A stretch of DNA of 64,000 nucleotides from Nocardia vinacea NBRC 16497 (GTDB lineage: Bacteria; Actinomycetota; Actinomycetes; Mycobacteriales; Mycobacteriaceae): positions 62,001 to 126,000 of the forward strand of contig NZ_BAGN01000429.1 in NCBI RefSeq assembly GCF_000308835.1. The letters are read 5' to 3'. Below the pieces are notes generated by a model. That model was not told where the DNA came from, made no database searches, and saw only the letters and a program-made list of their open reading frames with translations. This document shows, one piece after another, positions 1 to 8,473 of this stretch. Position 1 is the stretch's first letter. Each line of letters begins with the position of its first letter. The position numbers and the translations under genes were made by a program.

Positions 1-744
1 GGAGATCATGTCGACTTTCCCCGACAGCGTCAGCTCCTCACCGACCAGATGATCCGATGCGGTGACGACATTCACCACACCCGGTGGTATGTCGGTCTTT
101 TCGGCGATCAACCGGCCGAGCCGGGTGGCATTGAACGGGGTGTCCGGTGCGGGCTTCAGCACGACGGTGTTGCCGGTCGCCAATGCTTGACCGACCTTGT
201 GGATGGTGACCTCGAAGGGGAAGTTCCACGGCACGATCGCGCCGACGACGCCCACCGGCTCACGCCAGACCTGCCTGGTCGTGTGCACGCCTGTGACCGA
301 CACCAGGGCATCGCCGAGGGAGGTTCGCCACGGATAACTGTCGATCAGCTCGGCCGGATACCTGAGCGCATCCGCCAGTGGCGCGTCCAGTTGCGGACCC
401 ATCGTGATCGCCCGCGGGCAGCCGACCTCGAGTATGAGTTCCTCGCGCAATTCCTCCCGCTCGGACTCCAATGCGTCCTGCAACTGCAGCAGACAGCGTT
501 GCCGGACGGCATGATCGGTGGACCATGTCGTTTCGTCGAAGGCTCGGCGGGCGGCATCGATCGCCGCCCGCATATCGAGTACCGACGCGTCGGCGACCGC
601 ACCGAGCACCTCCTCGGTGGCGGGGTTGATGTTGTCGAATGTCCCGGCCCGGCCGTCGGCGAGTTCCCCGTCGATCAGCATCCTCGATTCGAAACGAACC
701 CGGGGATGGGAGCCGACGGGGTGGGTGAACGCGGTGTCAGGCAT
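1..744 (-). CDS. Aldehyde dehydrogenase, N-terminal part (cut by window edge)
   Basis: Oxidises an aldehyde to its acid with NAD(P)+; cytosolic. Only the first 248 residues lie in the window and the C-terminal half, with the catalytic Cys and Glu, is off the left edge. Visible ALDH signatures are VPWNFPFE followed by the cofactor-binding ATGNTVVLKPAPDTP, near residues 170-195. The start ATG at 744 overlaps the stop of the upstream SDR by 8 bases (ATGCCTGA), so the two are translationally coupled. In this cluster it would finish oxidation of an alcohol first handled by the SDR. Family assignment is firm; substrate is unknown. Confidence 0.93.
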   Translation of the reverse strand, partial: MPDTAFTHPVGSHPRVRFESRMLIDGELADGRAGTFDNINPATEEVLGAVADASVLDMRAAIDAARRAFDETTWSTDHAVRQRCLLQLQDALESEREELREELILEVGCPRAITMGPQLDAPLADALRYPAELIDSYPWRTSLGDALVSVTGVHTTRQVWREPVGVVGAIVPWNFPFEVTIHKVGQALATGNTVVLKPAPDTPFNATRLGRLIAEKTDIPPGVVNVVTASDHLVGEELTLSGKVDMIS

Positions 745-1657
745 TTCTCTCGCTCTCATGCGACTGGAGGTCGGCCGGTCGCGGGTGGCTCGCGGCACCG
801 GATCGTGGAATCCCCAGCATCAAACGGGTCAGGTGGTGCAAGACCGACGCGGGCAGAATGCGACTGGCGATCAACAGCATTCGCGCATCCGGGCCCACTG
901 CGCGGCGCACGAACGGCGCGGTGCCGCCGAGCGCTCGGCCGAGTCCGGCAGCGAACTGTTCCGGCGAGCGGGCCGCGTACTTCATCGCCGCCCGCCCGCG
1001 CCGGTCCATGGTGCGGTGATGGCGGGCGTACGGCCCGTCGAGATCCCGGCAATCGGTGGTCCCCGCGTCGGTGATGATGTCGGTGTCGTAGGTGCCCGAG
1101 ACCAGGACCGTGACACCGACGCCGAACGGTGCGACCTCGATGGCCATCGATTCACCCCACCGCTCGAGCGCGCCCTTGACCGCGGAATACGCTGCCGTAG
1201 CGGGCATTCCCCGCACACCGGCCTGGCTGGAAACCAACACGATGCGCCCACGGCCCGCCGCCCGCATCGCAGGTAGGAGAGCCTTGGTGAGTGCCACCGG
1301 GCCGAACAGGTTGGTCGCGAACATCCGCTCCCACACGCTCACCGGTGTCTCCTCGACCATTCCGGCCGCGGAGATACCGGCGTTGTGCACCACCGCGTAG
1401 GGAGCACCGACGGCACGGACAATGGCAGCCGCGGCCTCCTCGATCGACGACGGGTCGGTCAGGTCGAGCTGGACGCCGATCAAGCGGGGATCATCGTGTA
1501 GCGCACCGGTTTTCGCGCGCAGCTGGTCGAGCCCGGTATCGACGGAACGCATGGCTGCGACAACTCGCCACCCCCGCCGGTAGAGATACGCCCCTGCGGC
1601 GAGTCCCAGACCCCTCGAAGCACCGGTGATGACAACGCTGCGCGATTCGTTCGGCAT
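737..1657 (-). CDS. Short-chain dehydrogenase/reductase (SDR)
   Basis: NAD(P)-dependent oxidoreductase of 306 residues acting on an alcohol/ketone. It has the Rossmann glycine motif TGASRGLG near residues 12-19, the NAG motif (VVHNAGIS), and a catalytic Ser with YSAVK in the second half. The start at 1657 has GGAGG four bases upstream. It is first in a two-gene unit with the aldehyde dehydrogenase. A 17-bp operator-like motif at 1690-1706 lies 33 bp before the start. The roughly 60-residue C-terminal extension beyond the SDR core is common in actinobacterial catabolic SDRs. Substrate not predictable. Confidence 0.93.
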   Translation of the reverse strand: MPNESRSVVITGASRGLGLAAGAYLYRRGWRVVAAMRSVDTGLDQLRAKTGALHDDPRLIGVQLDLTDPSSIEEAAAAIVRAVGAPYAVVHNAGISAAGMVEETPVSVWERMFATNLFGPVALTKALLPAMRAAGRGRIVLVSSQAGVRGMPATAAYSAVKGALERWGESMAIEVAPFGVGVTVLVSGTYDTDIITDAGTTDCRDLDGPYARHHRTMDRRGRAAMKYAARSPEQFAAGLGRALGGTAPFVRRAVGPDARMLLIASRILPASVLHHLTRLMLGIPRSGAASHPRPADLQSHESERNA

Positions 1658-1689
1658 AGAACCTCCGTGTCGTTCGGCGCGAACTGAAA

Positions 1690-1706
1690 CCTAATATTTG
1701 TTCAGA
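1690..1706 (-). promoter_or_regulatory. Cluster operator motif, site 1
   Basis: Read on the minus strand: TCTGAACAAATATTAGG. It lies 33 bp before the SDR/ALDH unit and is one of eight copies of the same motif in the first 14.5 kb. Probable binding site of the double-TetR regulator at 4464 (inference). Confidence 0.7.
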
Positions 1707-1738
1707 GACTAGCGACGGATGGATCGATCGGTCAATCA

Positions 1739-2965
1739 CTATCGGTCCCATACCACTTCGAGGTGCGGCGGGGACCGGAAGAACGTGCCCGCGACGTACG
1801 GCTCAGGCCTCTCGGGGTCGAGCCGCAGCCCCGGCAACCGGTCCAATAGCGCTTCGAAGATCACGGTGCTCTCGAGCCGGGCGAGATGCATGCCGAGGCA
1901 GACGTGCGCGCCGTGACCGAAACCGATGTGCGGCTTGCGTTCCCGGAAAATGTCGAAGCGCTCGGGATCACCCCATCTGCGCTCGTCGTGATTCGCACTG
2001 CCGAGGTTGACCGCCAACAGCGAACCCGCCGGAATCGGTACGCCGTGGAACTCGATATCACGTGTCGTCTCGCGCATGAAGTTGAGCAGCGGCGTTTCCC
2101 AGCGGATACCCTCCTCGATCGCCTGGGGCAGCAGGCCGCGGTCGGCTCGGACCGCGGCCTGCTGATCCCGATGAGTGAGCAGTGCGAAGGCCAAGCTGGC
2201 GGTGGACCGCGAGGTGGTTTCGGCACCCGCGGGCAAGAGGTTTCGCAGGAACCCGTAGATCTGCTCATCGGACATCTTGACGCCGTCGATGTCGGCCTGC
2301 GCCAGCACAGTGATCATGTCGTCACGGGGCACGCGCCGGCGTTCGGCGAGGATACCGACGAAGTACTCACGCAACTGCGCCGAGGCCCGCAGTGCGGTGT
2401 CCATATCCGAGTGGAATCCCAGCAGCTCGATGGCCAACCGGTGGAACTCCGGAATATCGGATTCGGGCAATCCGATGAGCGCCGCGATGACCCGCACCGG
2501 AATCGGCATGAACACCTGCTCCACCAGATCGGCCCGCCCGACATCGCGAACCCTGTCGACGGTGCGCTGGACCAGTGGACGGACCAACTCGCCCGCCCAG
2601 CGCCGCATCGACGAACGGGCGAAAGCGAATTCGTGCAGCTTGCGATAGACCTGATGCTCGGGTTCCTGCATCTCGAGGATCGTCGGCCCCTGCAGCGGAC
2701 GCACGATCGCCTCGTAGCACCGCGTGCTGAAGGTCTTGTTGTCGGTGAATACGGACTTCACCGCGTCGAAGGTGTATGCCGAAAAGATCTGCCTGCCGTC
2801 TGCCGGATTGTCGAATACGGACATCTCCGGCCACCCCGGATGTACCGCCGCCCGCGCCCGCAATTCGGCCAGCATCGGATACGGCGACGCATCCCCGTCG
2901 GCACCCATGCCCGCATCGAATCTGGCCTGCGCATCCTTGACCCCCTGTGTCAGTTCATCGGCCAT
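1739..2965 (-). CDS. Cytochrome P450
   Basis: Heme monooxygenase of 408 residues, soluble bacterial class I size. Seen: I-helix PAGAETTSRST near residue 245, the K-helix ExxR in EEGIRWETP near 285, and the heme loop GFGHGAHVCLGMHLAR with its ligand Cys near 353. GAGGAG lies seven bases before the ATG. It needs a ferredoxin; none is adjacent, the nearest being the [3Fe-4S] protein at 19287. It is divergent from the amidohydrolase gene, and two copies of the cluster motif lie in the 124-bp spacer. Likely hydroxylates the cluster substrate; the substrate itself is not readable. Confidence 0.96.
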   Translation of the reverse strand: MADELTQGVKDAQARFDAGMGADGDASPYPMLAELRARAAVHPGWPEMSVFDNPADGRQIFSAYTFDAVKSVFTDNKTFSTRCYEAIVRPLQGPTILEMQEPEHQVYRKLHEFAFARSSMRRWAGELVRPLVQRTVDRVRDVGRADLVEQVFMPIPVRVIAALIGLPESDIPEFHRLAIELLGFHSDMDTALRASAQLREYFVGILAERRRVPRDDMITVLAQADIDGVKMSDEQIYGFLRNLLPAGAETTSRSTASLAFALLTHRDQQAAVRADRGLLPQAIEEGIRWETPLLNFMRETTRDIEFHGVPIPAGSLLAVNLGSANHDERRWGDPERFDIFRERKPHIGFGHGAHVCLGMHLARLESTVIFEALLDRLPGLRLDPERPEPYVAGTFFRSPPHLEVVWDR

Positions 2966-2982
2966 GTGACGACTCCTCGGTA

Positions 2983-2999
2983 CCTAACTTTTGTTCGGA
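2983..2999 (-). promoter_or_regulatory. Cluster operator motif, site 2
   Basis: Minus strand TCCGAACAAAAGTTAGG, 18 bp before the start codon of the P450 at 2965. Same invariant GAAC, TT and GG positions as the other copies. Confidence 0.65.
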
Positions 3000-3035
3000 T
3001 CGTAACCGTTCGCAAAGTGATCCATCGGCCGTTGA

Positions 3036-3052
3036 CCAAATATCTGTTCAGA
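3036..3052 (-). promoter_or_regulatory. Cluster operator motif, site 3
   Basis: Minus strand TCTGAACAGATATTTGG, 37 bp before the amidohydrolase start at 3090 and 53 bp (start to start) from site 2 in the same divergent promoter region. Confidence 0.65.
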
Positions 3053-3089
3053 GCTACAGTCCGAACGAACGGTAGACAAGGAGCGCGGT

Positions 3090-4379
3090 ATGGACATGAA
3101 CGACTTCGTACTCGTCTCGGTAGACGATCATCTCGTCGAACCGCCGGACATGTTCGACAACCACATCCCCGCCAAGTACAAAAACGACGTGCCCAAGCTC
3201 ATCCAGCGAGCAGACGGCACCGACGCGTGGGTGTTCGAGGGCCAGGAAGCCACCAATGTCGGCCTGAACGCGGTCGCGGGCCGACCCCCGGACGAGTACG
3301 GCGCCGAGCCGACCAAACTCAGCGAGATCCGCGACGGCTGCTACAACATCCACGAGCGCATCCGCGATATGAACGCCAATGGCGTTGCCGCGGCGTTGAA
3401 TTTCCCGTCCTATCCCCAATTCTGCGGCCAGTACTTCGCCCGCGCCAAGGACAAGGACCTGGGCCTGGCCGTACTGCGCGCCTACAACGACTGGCACATC
3501 GACGAGTGGTGCGGCACCTACCCGGGCCGAATGATCCCGCAGGCGCTGCCCCCGATCTGGGATCCGGAACTCATGGCCGAGGAAGTGCGGCGGGTGGCGA
3601 AGAAGGGCTGCCACGCGGTGACCTTCTCGGAGAACCCGACCAAACTGAACTATCCGTCACTGCACGACCCGCACTGGGATCCGTTCTGGCAGGCGTGCAG
3701 TGACGAGGACACCGTGGTGAACCTGCATATCGGTTCCTCGTCGAGCGTGGTCATCACCTCGATCGACGCACCGGTCGACGTGATGATGACCTTGCAGCCC
3801 ATGAGCATCGTGCAAGCTGCCGCCGACCTCATCTGGTCGCCGATGCTGCGCAAATTCCCGGATCTGACCTTCGCGCTATCCGAGGGCGGGATCGGCTGGG
3901 TGCCGTACTTCCTCGAACGCGTCGACCGGGTGTACAAGATGCACCGCGCGTGGACACACCAGAACTTCGGCGATCGGCTGCCCAGCGAGGTTTTCCTCGA
4001 ACGCATCGCACTGTGCTTCATCGACGACGGCTTCGGCGTCGAGAACCGGCACAAACTCAACCTCGACATGGTCGCCTGGGAATGCGATTACCCGCATTCG
4101 GACTCGACGTGGCCACTGGCTCCGGAGACGCTGGCCGATTACCTCGACGGTGTGCCCGACGACGAGATCGACAGGATCACCCACGCGAATGCGTTGCGGC
4201 TGTACTCCTTCGACATGTTCGAACATCTGCCCAAGCAGGACGCCACGGTCGGCGCACTCCGGGCACAGGCCGCCGACGTCGACCTGGGATTCCGTTCATC
4301 CGAACGCCTGAAGAAGACCGGTACCGATACCGTGACGGTCCTCGACCTGGCCCGGCAACTGCCGACACCGTCGGCTTGA
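3090..4379 (+). CDS. Amidohydrolase family 2 (ACMSD-like) metal-dependent hydrolase
   Basis: Member of the amidohydrolase-2 TIM-barrel family (hydrolysis or decarboxylation), 429 residues, cytosolic. Seen: N-terminal metal motif in SVDDHLVEPPDMF (Asp-x-His), a central VNLHIGSSSS carrying the next metal His, and WECDYPHSDSTWP with the conserved Asp near the C-terminus. AGGAG lies six bases before the ATG. It faces a P450 across a shared promoter with two operator motifs. Homologues of this subgroup often sit in P450/SDR/acyl-CoA dehydrogenase clusters of mycobacteria and nocardiae. Reaction not assignable; C-C hydrolysis or decarboxylation of a ring-derived acid are options. Confidence 0.92.
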   Translation: MDMNDFVLVSVDDHLVEPPDMFDNHIPAKYKNDVPKLIQRADGTDAWVFEGQEATNVGLNAVAGRPPDEYGAEPTKLSEIRDGCYNIHERIRDMNANGVAAALNFPSYPQFCGQYFARAKDKDLGLAVLRAYNDWHIDEWCGTYPGRMIPQALPPIWDPELMAEEVRRVAKKGCHAVTFSENPTKLNYPSLHDPHWDPFWQACSDEDTVVNLHIGSSSSVVITSIDAPVDVMMTLQPMSIVQAAADLIWSPMLRKFPDLTFALSEGGIGWVPYFLERVDRVYKMHRAWTHQNFGDRLPSEVFLERIALCFIDDGFGVENRHKLNLDMVAWECDYPHSDSTWPLAPETLADYLDGVPDDEIDRITHANALRLYSFDMFEHLPKQDATVGALRAQAADVDLGFRSSERLKKTGTDTVTVLDLARQLPTPSA

Positions 4380-4393
4380 GACCCTCTGCTACC

Positions 4394-4410
4394 GTTGAAC
4401 AAACATTGGG
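4394..4410 (+). promoter_or_regulatory. Cluster operator motif, site 4
   Basis: GTTGAACAAACATTGGG, about 54 bp before the GTG start of the double-TetR gene. It overlaps an upstream in-frame ATG at 4395, one reason to reject that start. Suggests autoregulation. Confidence 0.65.
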
Positions 4411-4463
4411 TAGCCCAGATTGTCAGGGGCCCCATCACGGCGGCGAGGTGTCGGGGAGGTGTT

Positions 4464-5777
4464 GTGGCGCGTGGGCAGGGCAAGCCGGCGCAGCGCGATG
4501 CGAAGCCGCGCGCCATCGCCGCCGATATCGGCCACGCCTACGACGACGGCACCCGACGCACCGAGATCCTGCAGACCGCATCATCCCTGATCGCAACCTC
4601 GGGGCTGCGCACGTCGCTGCAGGAGATCGCCGACGCGTGCGGCATCCTCCCCGGCAGCCTGTACCACCATTTCGAATCCAAGGAAGCCATCCTCGTCGAA
4701 TTGCTGCGCCGCTATCACGCGGACCTGGACCAGGTCGCGCAGCGGGCACAGGACCGGTTGAACCATCCGGACTCGCGACCGCCTTTCGACCGAATCGTCG
4801 AGCTCGGTTCGGCGATCGCGCAGTGCGCGGTCGCCCATCGTGCCGCACTGCAGATGTCGTTCTACGAGGGACCGAGCTCGAAACCCGAACTCATCGAATT
4901 GACCAGGCAGCGACCGACCGCCGTACTCGAGGCAATGCTGCAAACCCTGCGCGCCGCGAGGTGGAGCGGCTATCTGAGGGCCGATGTCGATCTGCCGATA
5001 CTGGCCGATCGGATCTGTCAGACGATGCTGCAGGTCGGTTTGGACGTCATCCGGCACAAGGGATCGCCGGATCAGGTGGCCACCCTGTTGTGCCGAATTC
5101 TGTTGGAGGGCTTGGCCACACGGCAATACACCGATGCGGAGCTCGACCGTTCCGCCGCCTTCCTCGCCGCCGACGAAGTCGTCCGGAGCTGGTCCGAGGA
5201 GAGCGAGCCCGATAACAAGGCGGCTCGTGTCCGCGCGGTCGCGCGAGCCGAATTCGGTCGCCGCGGATATGAGAATACGACCGTCCGCGATATCGCGGCG
5301 GCCGCGGGACTCGGCACCGGAACCGTGTATTGGCTGATCGGCTCGAAGGAGGAGCTACTCGCCTCGATCATGCAGTCCTTCGGCGAGAAGATCGGCCTCG
5401 GCTGGACGAATGTCCTGCGGTCGGATGCCTCGGCGGTCGAGAAGCTGGATGCGCTGAGCTGGATCAATACCAACGCGCTAGAGCGTTTCGGTGACGAGTT
5501 CCGCATCCAACTGGCGTGGATGCGGCAGTCGCCGCCCGACACCCCGAATCCGGGCTGGCTCTTCACAAAGCGGCTGCGACAGATGAAAACATTGCTCGCC
5601 GAAGCGATTCGATCGAATGAGATCAAGGTCGACAGTCCGTCGAACGAGATGCTCGCCCGCTGCGTGATCGCCGTGGGTTGGATCCCGGAGAACATCCTGC
5701 GGGATATCGGGACTCACGCATCCCAGATTCACGTCCGCGACACCGTGTTGCGCGGCGTCATCGACCGAGCGGGCTGA
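4464..5777 (+). CDS. Double-TetR transcriptional regulator (two fused TetR units)
   Basis: A 437-residue regulator, about twice the usual TetR length. It holds two full DNA-binding heads in one chain: TSLQEIADACGILPGSLYHH near residues 45-65 and TTVRDIAAAAGLGTGTVYWL near 269-292, each followed by the SKE(A/E) start of helix 4 and its own ligand-binding half. The GTG at 4464 is preceded by GGGGAGGT; the upstream ATG at 4395 lies inside operator site 4. Probably a repressor of the surrounding cluster, sensing a pathway intermediate (inference from the eight motif copies). A paralogue is encoded at 17976-19253. Confidence 0.9.
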   Translation: MARGQGKPAQRDAKPRAIAADIGHAYDDGTRRTEILQTASSLIATSGLRTSLQEIADACGILPGSLYHHFESKEAILVELLRRYHADLDQVAQRAQDRLNHPDSRPPFDRIVELGSAIAQCAVAHRAALQMSFYEGPSSKPELIELTRQRPTAVLEAMLQTLRAARWSGYLRADVDLPILADRICQTMLQVGLDVIRHKGSPDQVATLLCRILLEGLATRQYTDAELDRSAAFLAADEVVRSWSEESEPDNKAARVRAVARAEFGRRGYENTTVRDIAAAAGLGTGTVYWLIGSKEELLASIMQSFGEKIGLGWTNVLRSDASAVEKLDALSWINTNALERFGDEFRIQLAWMRQSPPDTPNPGWLFTKRLRQMKTLLAEAIRSNEIKVDSPSNEMLARCVIAVGWIPENILRDIGTHASQIHVRDTVLRGVIDRAG

Positions 5778-5816
5778 TTCGCGAGAACCAGCAGCCCGGC
5801 ACACTGGCGGGTCTGA

Positions 5817-5833
5817 CATGAACAAATGTTAGG
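5817..5833 (+). promoter_or_regulatory. Cluster operator motif, site 5
   Basis: CATGAACAAATGTTAGG, ending 13 bp before the GTG of the DapB-like dehydrogenase. It contains an in-frame ATG (5826) that is therefore unlikely to be the start. Confidence 0.68.
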
Positions 5834-5846
5834 TTTAGGAGTCTCC

Positions 5847-6920
5847 GTGACAACTCCCCTGCGAACAGTTGTCTGGTCGACCGGCGGCGTCGGCTCGATC
5901 GCGATCGACGCCATCCGTCGACGGCCGGATCTCGAACTCGTCGGCGTGTGGGTCCATTCCACGGACAAGGTGGGCAGCGATGTCGGCGAATTGATCGGCG
6001 GCGAACCACTCGGCATCACGGCGACCAACGATGCCGACGCCCTGATCGCGCTGCGACCCGACTGCGTCGTGTACGCCGCAAGCGGACCCGAACGCGACGC
6101 CGGTGCGGTTCCCGACTACGTCCGGTTACTCGCGGCGGGGATCAATGTTGTATCAACGACTTCCACCAGCTTGGTGTATCCCCCGGCGTACTACTCGCCC
6201 GAATGGCGCGACCAACTCGAGGCCGCCGCGAAGTCCGGCAATGCGTCGTTCTATGCGTCCGGCATCTTTCCGGGATTCGGGTCGGATCACCTGGCATTGC
6301 TACTGGCCACGCAGTCCAAGACGATCCGATGCGTCAAGGCGACCGAAGTCGCGTTGAACGACCACTACCCGGTGGCCGACGTGATGATGGACGGGATGGG
6401 TTTCGGCAGGCCGCTGGATTTCGAACCGATGCTCGCGACCCCGGGATTCATCGAAATGGCTTGGCGGGCACCGATCTACCTGATCGCCGAAGGGCTCGGC
6501 GTCGAGGTGGAGCAGGTGCACGGAGCACTCGATCGACAAACCACAGAGCGGGATATCGAGGTCGCTTTCGGCACGATCGAAGCCGGAACCTGCGGCGCCG
6601 TGCGCACCCGAGCCGCGGGCGTCGTGAACGGCCGCGAAGCGATCGTGATCGAGCACATCATCCGGATGTCTCGCGATGCGGCACCGGACTGGGCGACATC
6701 GGAATTCGATGCCACCTACCGGGTCGACATCGAGGGCGATCCGGATATCCACTGCGCGATGAACCTGGGTGCCGCCGCCGGGCACGGAGCCGGGCACGCC
6801 GCGATGACGGCGACCGCGATGCGCGTCGTGAACGCCATCTCCTACGTGGTGGACGCGCGAGCCGGGTTGCTCAGCTCCCTCGATATGCCGACAACACTTC
6901 CGCGGCACGCATTCGACTGA
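5847..6920 (+). CDS. DapB-fold NAD(P)H-dependent dehydrogenase
   Basis: A 357-residue oxidoreductase with an N-terminal dihydrodipicolinate-reductase-like Rossmann domain (RTVVWSTGGVGSIAID at residues 6-21) and the C-terminal domain typical of this catabolic group, annotated in databases as dihydrodipicolinate reductase or NAD(P)H-dependent amine dehydrogenase family. It is not expected to act in lysine synthesis, given its length and context. The GTG start follows AGGAG by five bases. It stands alone behind operator site 5. Substrate unknown. Confidence 0.85.
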   Translation: MTTPLRTVVWSTGGVGSIAIDAIRRRPDLELVGVWVHSTDKVGSDVGELIGGEPLGITATNDADALIALRPDCVVYAASGPERDAGAVPDYVRLLAAGINVVSTTSTSLVYPPAYYSPEWRDQLEAAAKSGNASFYASGIFPGFGSDHLALLLATQSKTIRCVKATEVALNDHYPVADVMMDGMGFGRPLDFEPMLATPGFIEMAWRAPIYLIAEGLGVEVEQVHGALDRQTTERDIEVAFGTIEAGTCGAVRTRAAGVVNGREAIVIEHIIRMSRDAAPDWATSEFDATYRVDIEGDPDIHCAMNLGAAAGHGAGHAAMTATAMRVVNAISYVVDARAGLLSSLDMPTTLPRHAFD

Positions 6921-7165
6921 GCGTGTCAACCCTCGACGAGAATGATATTCTCAGAATCAGGAAGGAGAACTGCCGGTAGCTCTCGCCGTCAACTCCGTCT
7001 GGAGCGATTTACGCGACCGCGCCACGGCGAATTCGACGAAATGAAGCTTGGACCTGGTATTAATCGTCGGAGCCTACACGCTGATGGCTATGCGTTGCGT
7101 TCAGTCGGAGTCGCCCGAAACCGACTTATCCCAGATCTTGCAAGCGGCGACTGAATGGAAGCCAC
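6921..7165. other. Intergenic region with inverted repeat and orphan Shine-Dalgarno
   Basis: This 245-bp spacer lacks the 17-bp cluster motif. It holds a different inverted repeat, GAGAATGATATTCTC (6938-6952, 6-bp arms), then a strong ribosome-binding-like AGGAAGGAGAA (6960-6970) with no ATG, GTG or TTG at the right distance. It probably carries the promoter of the thioesterase/DUF427 pair; the sequence after the orphan site may be a gene remnant. Confidence 0.4.
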
Positions 7166-8059
7166 ATGCTGAGCAGCGATAAGCAGGCGGGCATCGCCGC
7201 ACCTGCATGGACCCAGGCGGAACTACAGCGCCTGATGGATGTCGAGCCGTGCGGCGCCGGCCGATATCTGGCCCCGGCCCACGGTGCGACGGCCCGCGAT
7301 GTGGTCGAAGCCGGACAAATACTCGGCGACGCGGTGGTGGCGGCGGCCAAACATATACCGCACCAACGCGTTACCTCGGCATCGATGATCTTCTCGCGCG
7401 CGGCCGCACATACGGCCCCGCTCGATATCGAGGTCGCTGCGCTGCGATCCGGGCGCACCTTCACCACCGCGCAGGTCACCATCCGCCAGCACGATTCGCC
7501 GCGCTGCGCTGGGATCGTGCTGCTCGATTCCGGTGCGCCCGACCTGATTCGCTCGGCGGCCCCGATGCCGCGAGTCGATCCGCCGGATCGGCTGCGCCCA
7601 CTCGCGATTCCGGGCACCGAGGTGGACGGCCGCGATATGCGGGCGGTCGACGACGCCTACGATCCGGATCCGAATCGGGTCGGCCCGCCGGAGTTGTTCG
7701 TCTGGACGCGATTTCGCGACACACCGGAGCACGACTACCTCCACGCCGCGCTACTGACCCAGTCCAGCACCCACTGGACGGTGGCCGCCGCGCTGCGCCC
7801 GCACGCGGGTTTCGGTGAGGCGATGGCGCATCGGTCGATCTCGACCGGAATCACGATGGCCACTATTACTTTCCACGACGAGGTCGACGTGACGCAGTGG
7901 CTGCTGTACGCCACCCGCGTCACCTACGCCGGGCGCGGCCACGCCCAGAGCGAGGGCCAGGTGTATACCGAAGAGGGGGCCGTGGTCGCCTCCTACAGCG
8001 TGCACGCGATGGTGCGTGGCCTCGAACCACGCGCCACGTCCTCCGTCACACTGCTCTGA
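7166..8059 (+). CDS. TesB-like acyl-CoA thioesterase (double hotdog)
   Basis: Hydrolyses acyl-CoA to free acid and CoA; 297 residues, the normal length for a type II (TesB) double-hotdog enzyme. The N-half has the GRTFTTAQVTIRQ strand-helix pattern typical of hotdog thioesterases and the C-half matches the second hotdog, ending near QVYTEEGAVVASYSVHAMVR. The ATG has a GGAAG site. It is followed by the DUF427 gene 15 bp on. It may release CoA from overloaded intermediates of the acyl-CoA dehydrogenase pathway at 15.7-18 kb. No cluster operator motif precedes it. Confidence 0.85.
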   Translation: MLSSDKQAGIAAPAWTQAELQRLMDVEPCGAGRYLAPAHGATARDVVEAGQILGDAVVAAAKHIPHQRVTSASMIFSRAAAHTAPLDIEVAALRSGRTFTTAQVTIRQHDSPRCAGIVLLDSGAPDLIRSAAPMPRVDPPDRLRPLAIPGTEVDGRDMRAVDDAYDPDPNRVGPPELFVWTRFRDTPEHDYLHAALLTQSSTHWTVAAALRPHAGFGEAMAHRSISTGITMATITFHDEVDVTQWLLYATRVTYAGRGHAQSEGQVYTEEGAVVASYSVHAMVRGLEPRATSSVTLL

Positions 8060-8074
8060 CCCACAGGAGACCTC

Positions 8075-8458
8075 TTGGAGCCATCGGGCTATCTCGACCG
8101 GCCGGACTACCGCGTCGATATCCGGCGCATCCGCAATCTGGTCCGGGTCACTTACGGCGATCGGATTCTCGGCGAGTCGACCGCGAGTCTGCTTGTCGCG
8201 GAACAGGATCACGGCATCGTGTGCTACCTGCCCGCATCCGATGTACGCTTCGACCTGCTCGTCCCCCACGAGCAGACCTCGCGCTGTCCGTTCAAGGGCA
8301 CGGCGCGGTACTGGCGTCCGGCCGATGGTCCGGATCCGATCGCCTGGGAGTACGCCGAGCCCTATGCCGAGGTCGCGATATTGAGCGGCCACATCGGTTT
8401 CTATCACGATCGGGTCCGCGTCGAGGTCGGCGTGGCGACCCCCGCGGTCAGCCGGTGA
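8075..8458 (+). CDS. DUF427 family protein
   Basis: Small 127-residue protein of the DUF427 group, function unknown, cytosolic. The core includes LVRVTYGDRILGES, CPFKGTARYW and AWEYAEPYAEV followed by GHIGFYHDRVRVEV, all typical of the family. The start is TTG at 8075, chosen because AGGAGA lies just upstream and no ATG/GTG fits. Co-transcribed with the thioesterase. DUF427 proteins are often found beside thioesterases and acyl-CoA genes in actinobacteria, but no reaction is assigned. Confidence 0.85.
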   Translation: MEPSGYLDRPDYRVDIRRIRNLVRVTYGDRILGESTASLLVAEQDHGIVCYLPASDVRFDLLVPHEQTSRCPFKGTARYWRPADGPDPIAWEYAEPYAEVAILSGHIGFYHDRVRVEVGVATPAVSR

Positions 8459-8473
8459 TACCCGGGCCGCGCG

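Noticed and set aside
1886..3703. Long plus-strand frame across the P450 at 1739
   Set aside because: Runs through the divergent promoter with both operator motifs and overlaps two real genes; composition is Arg/Pro-rich shadow text.
5847..6920. 4-hydroxy-tetrahydrodipicolinate reductase (lysine biosynthesis)
   Set aside because: Too long, catabolic context, and regulated by the cluster motif; only the fold is shared.
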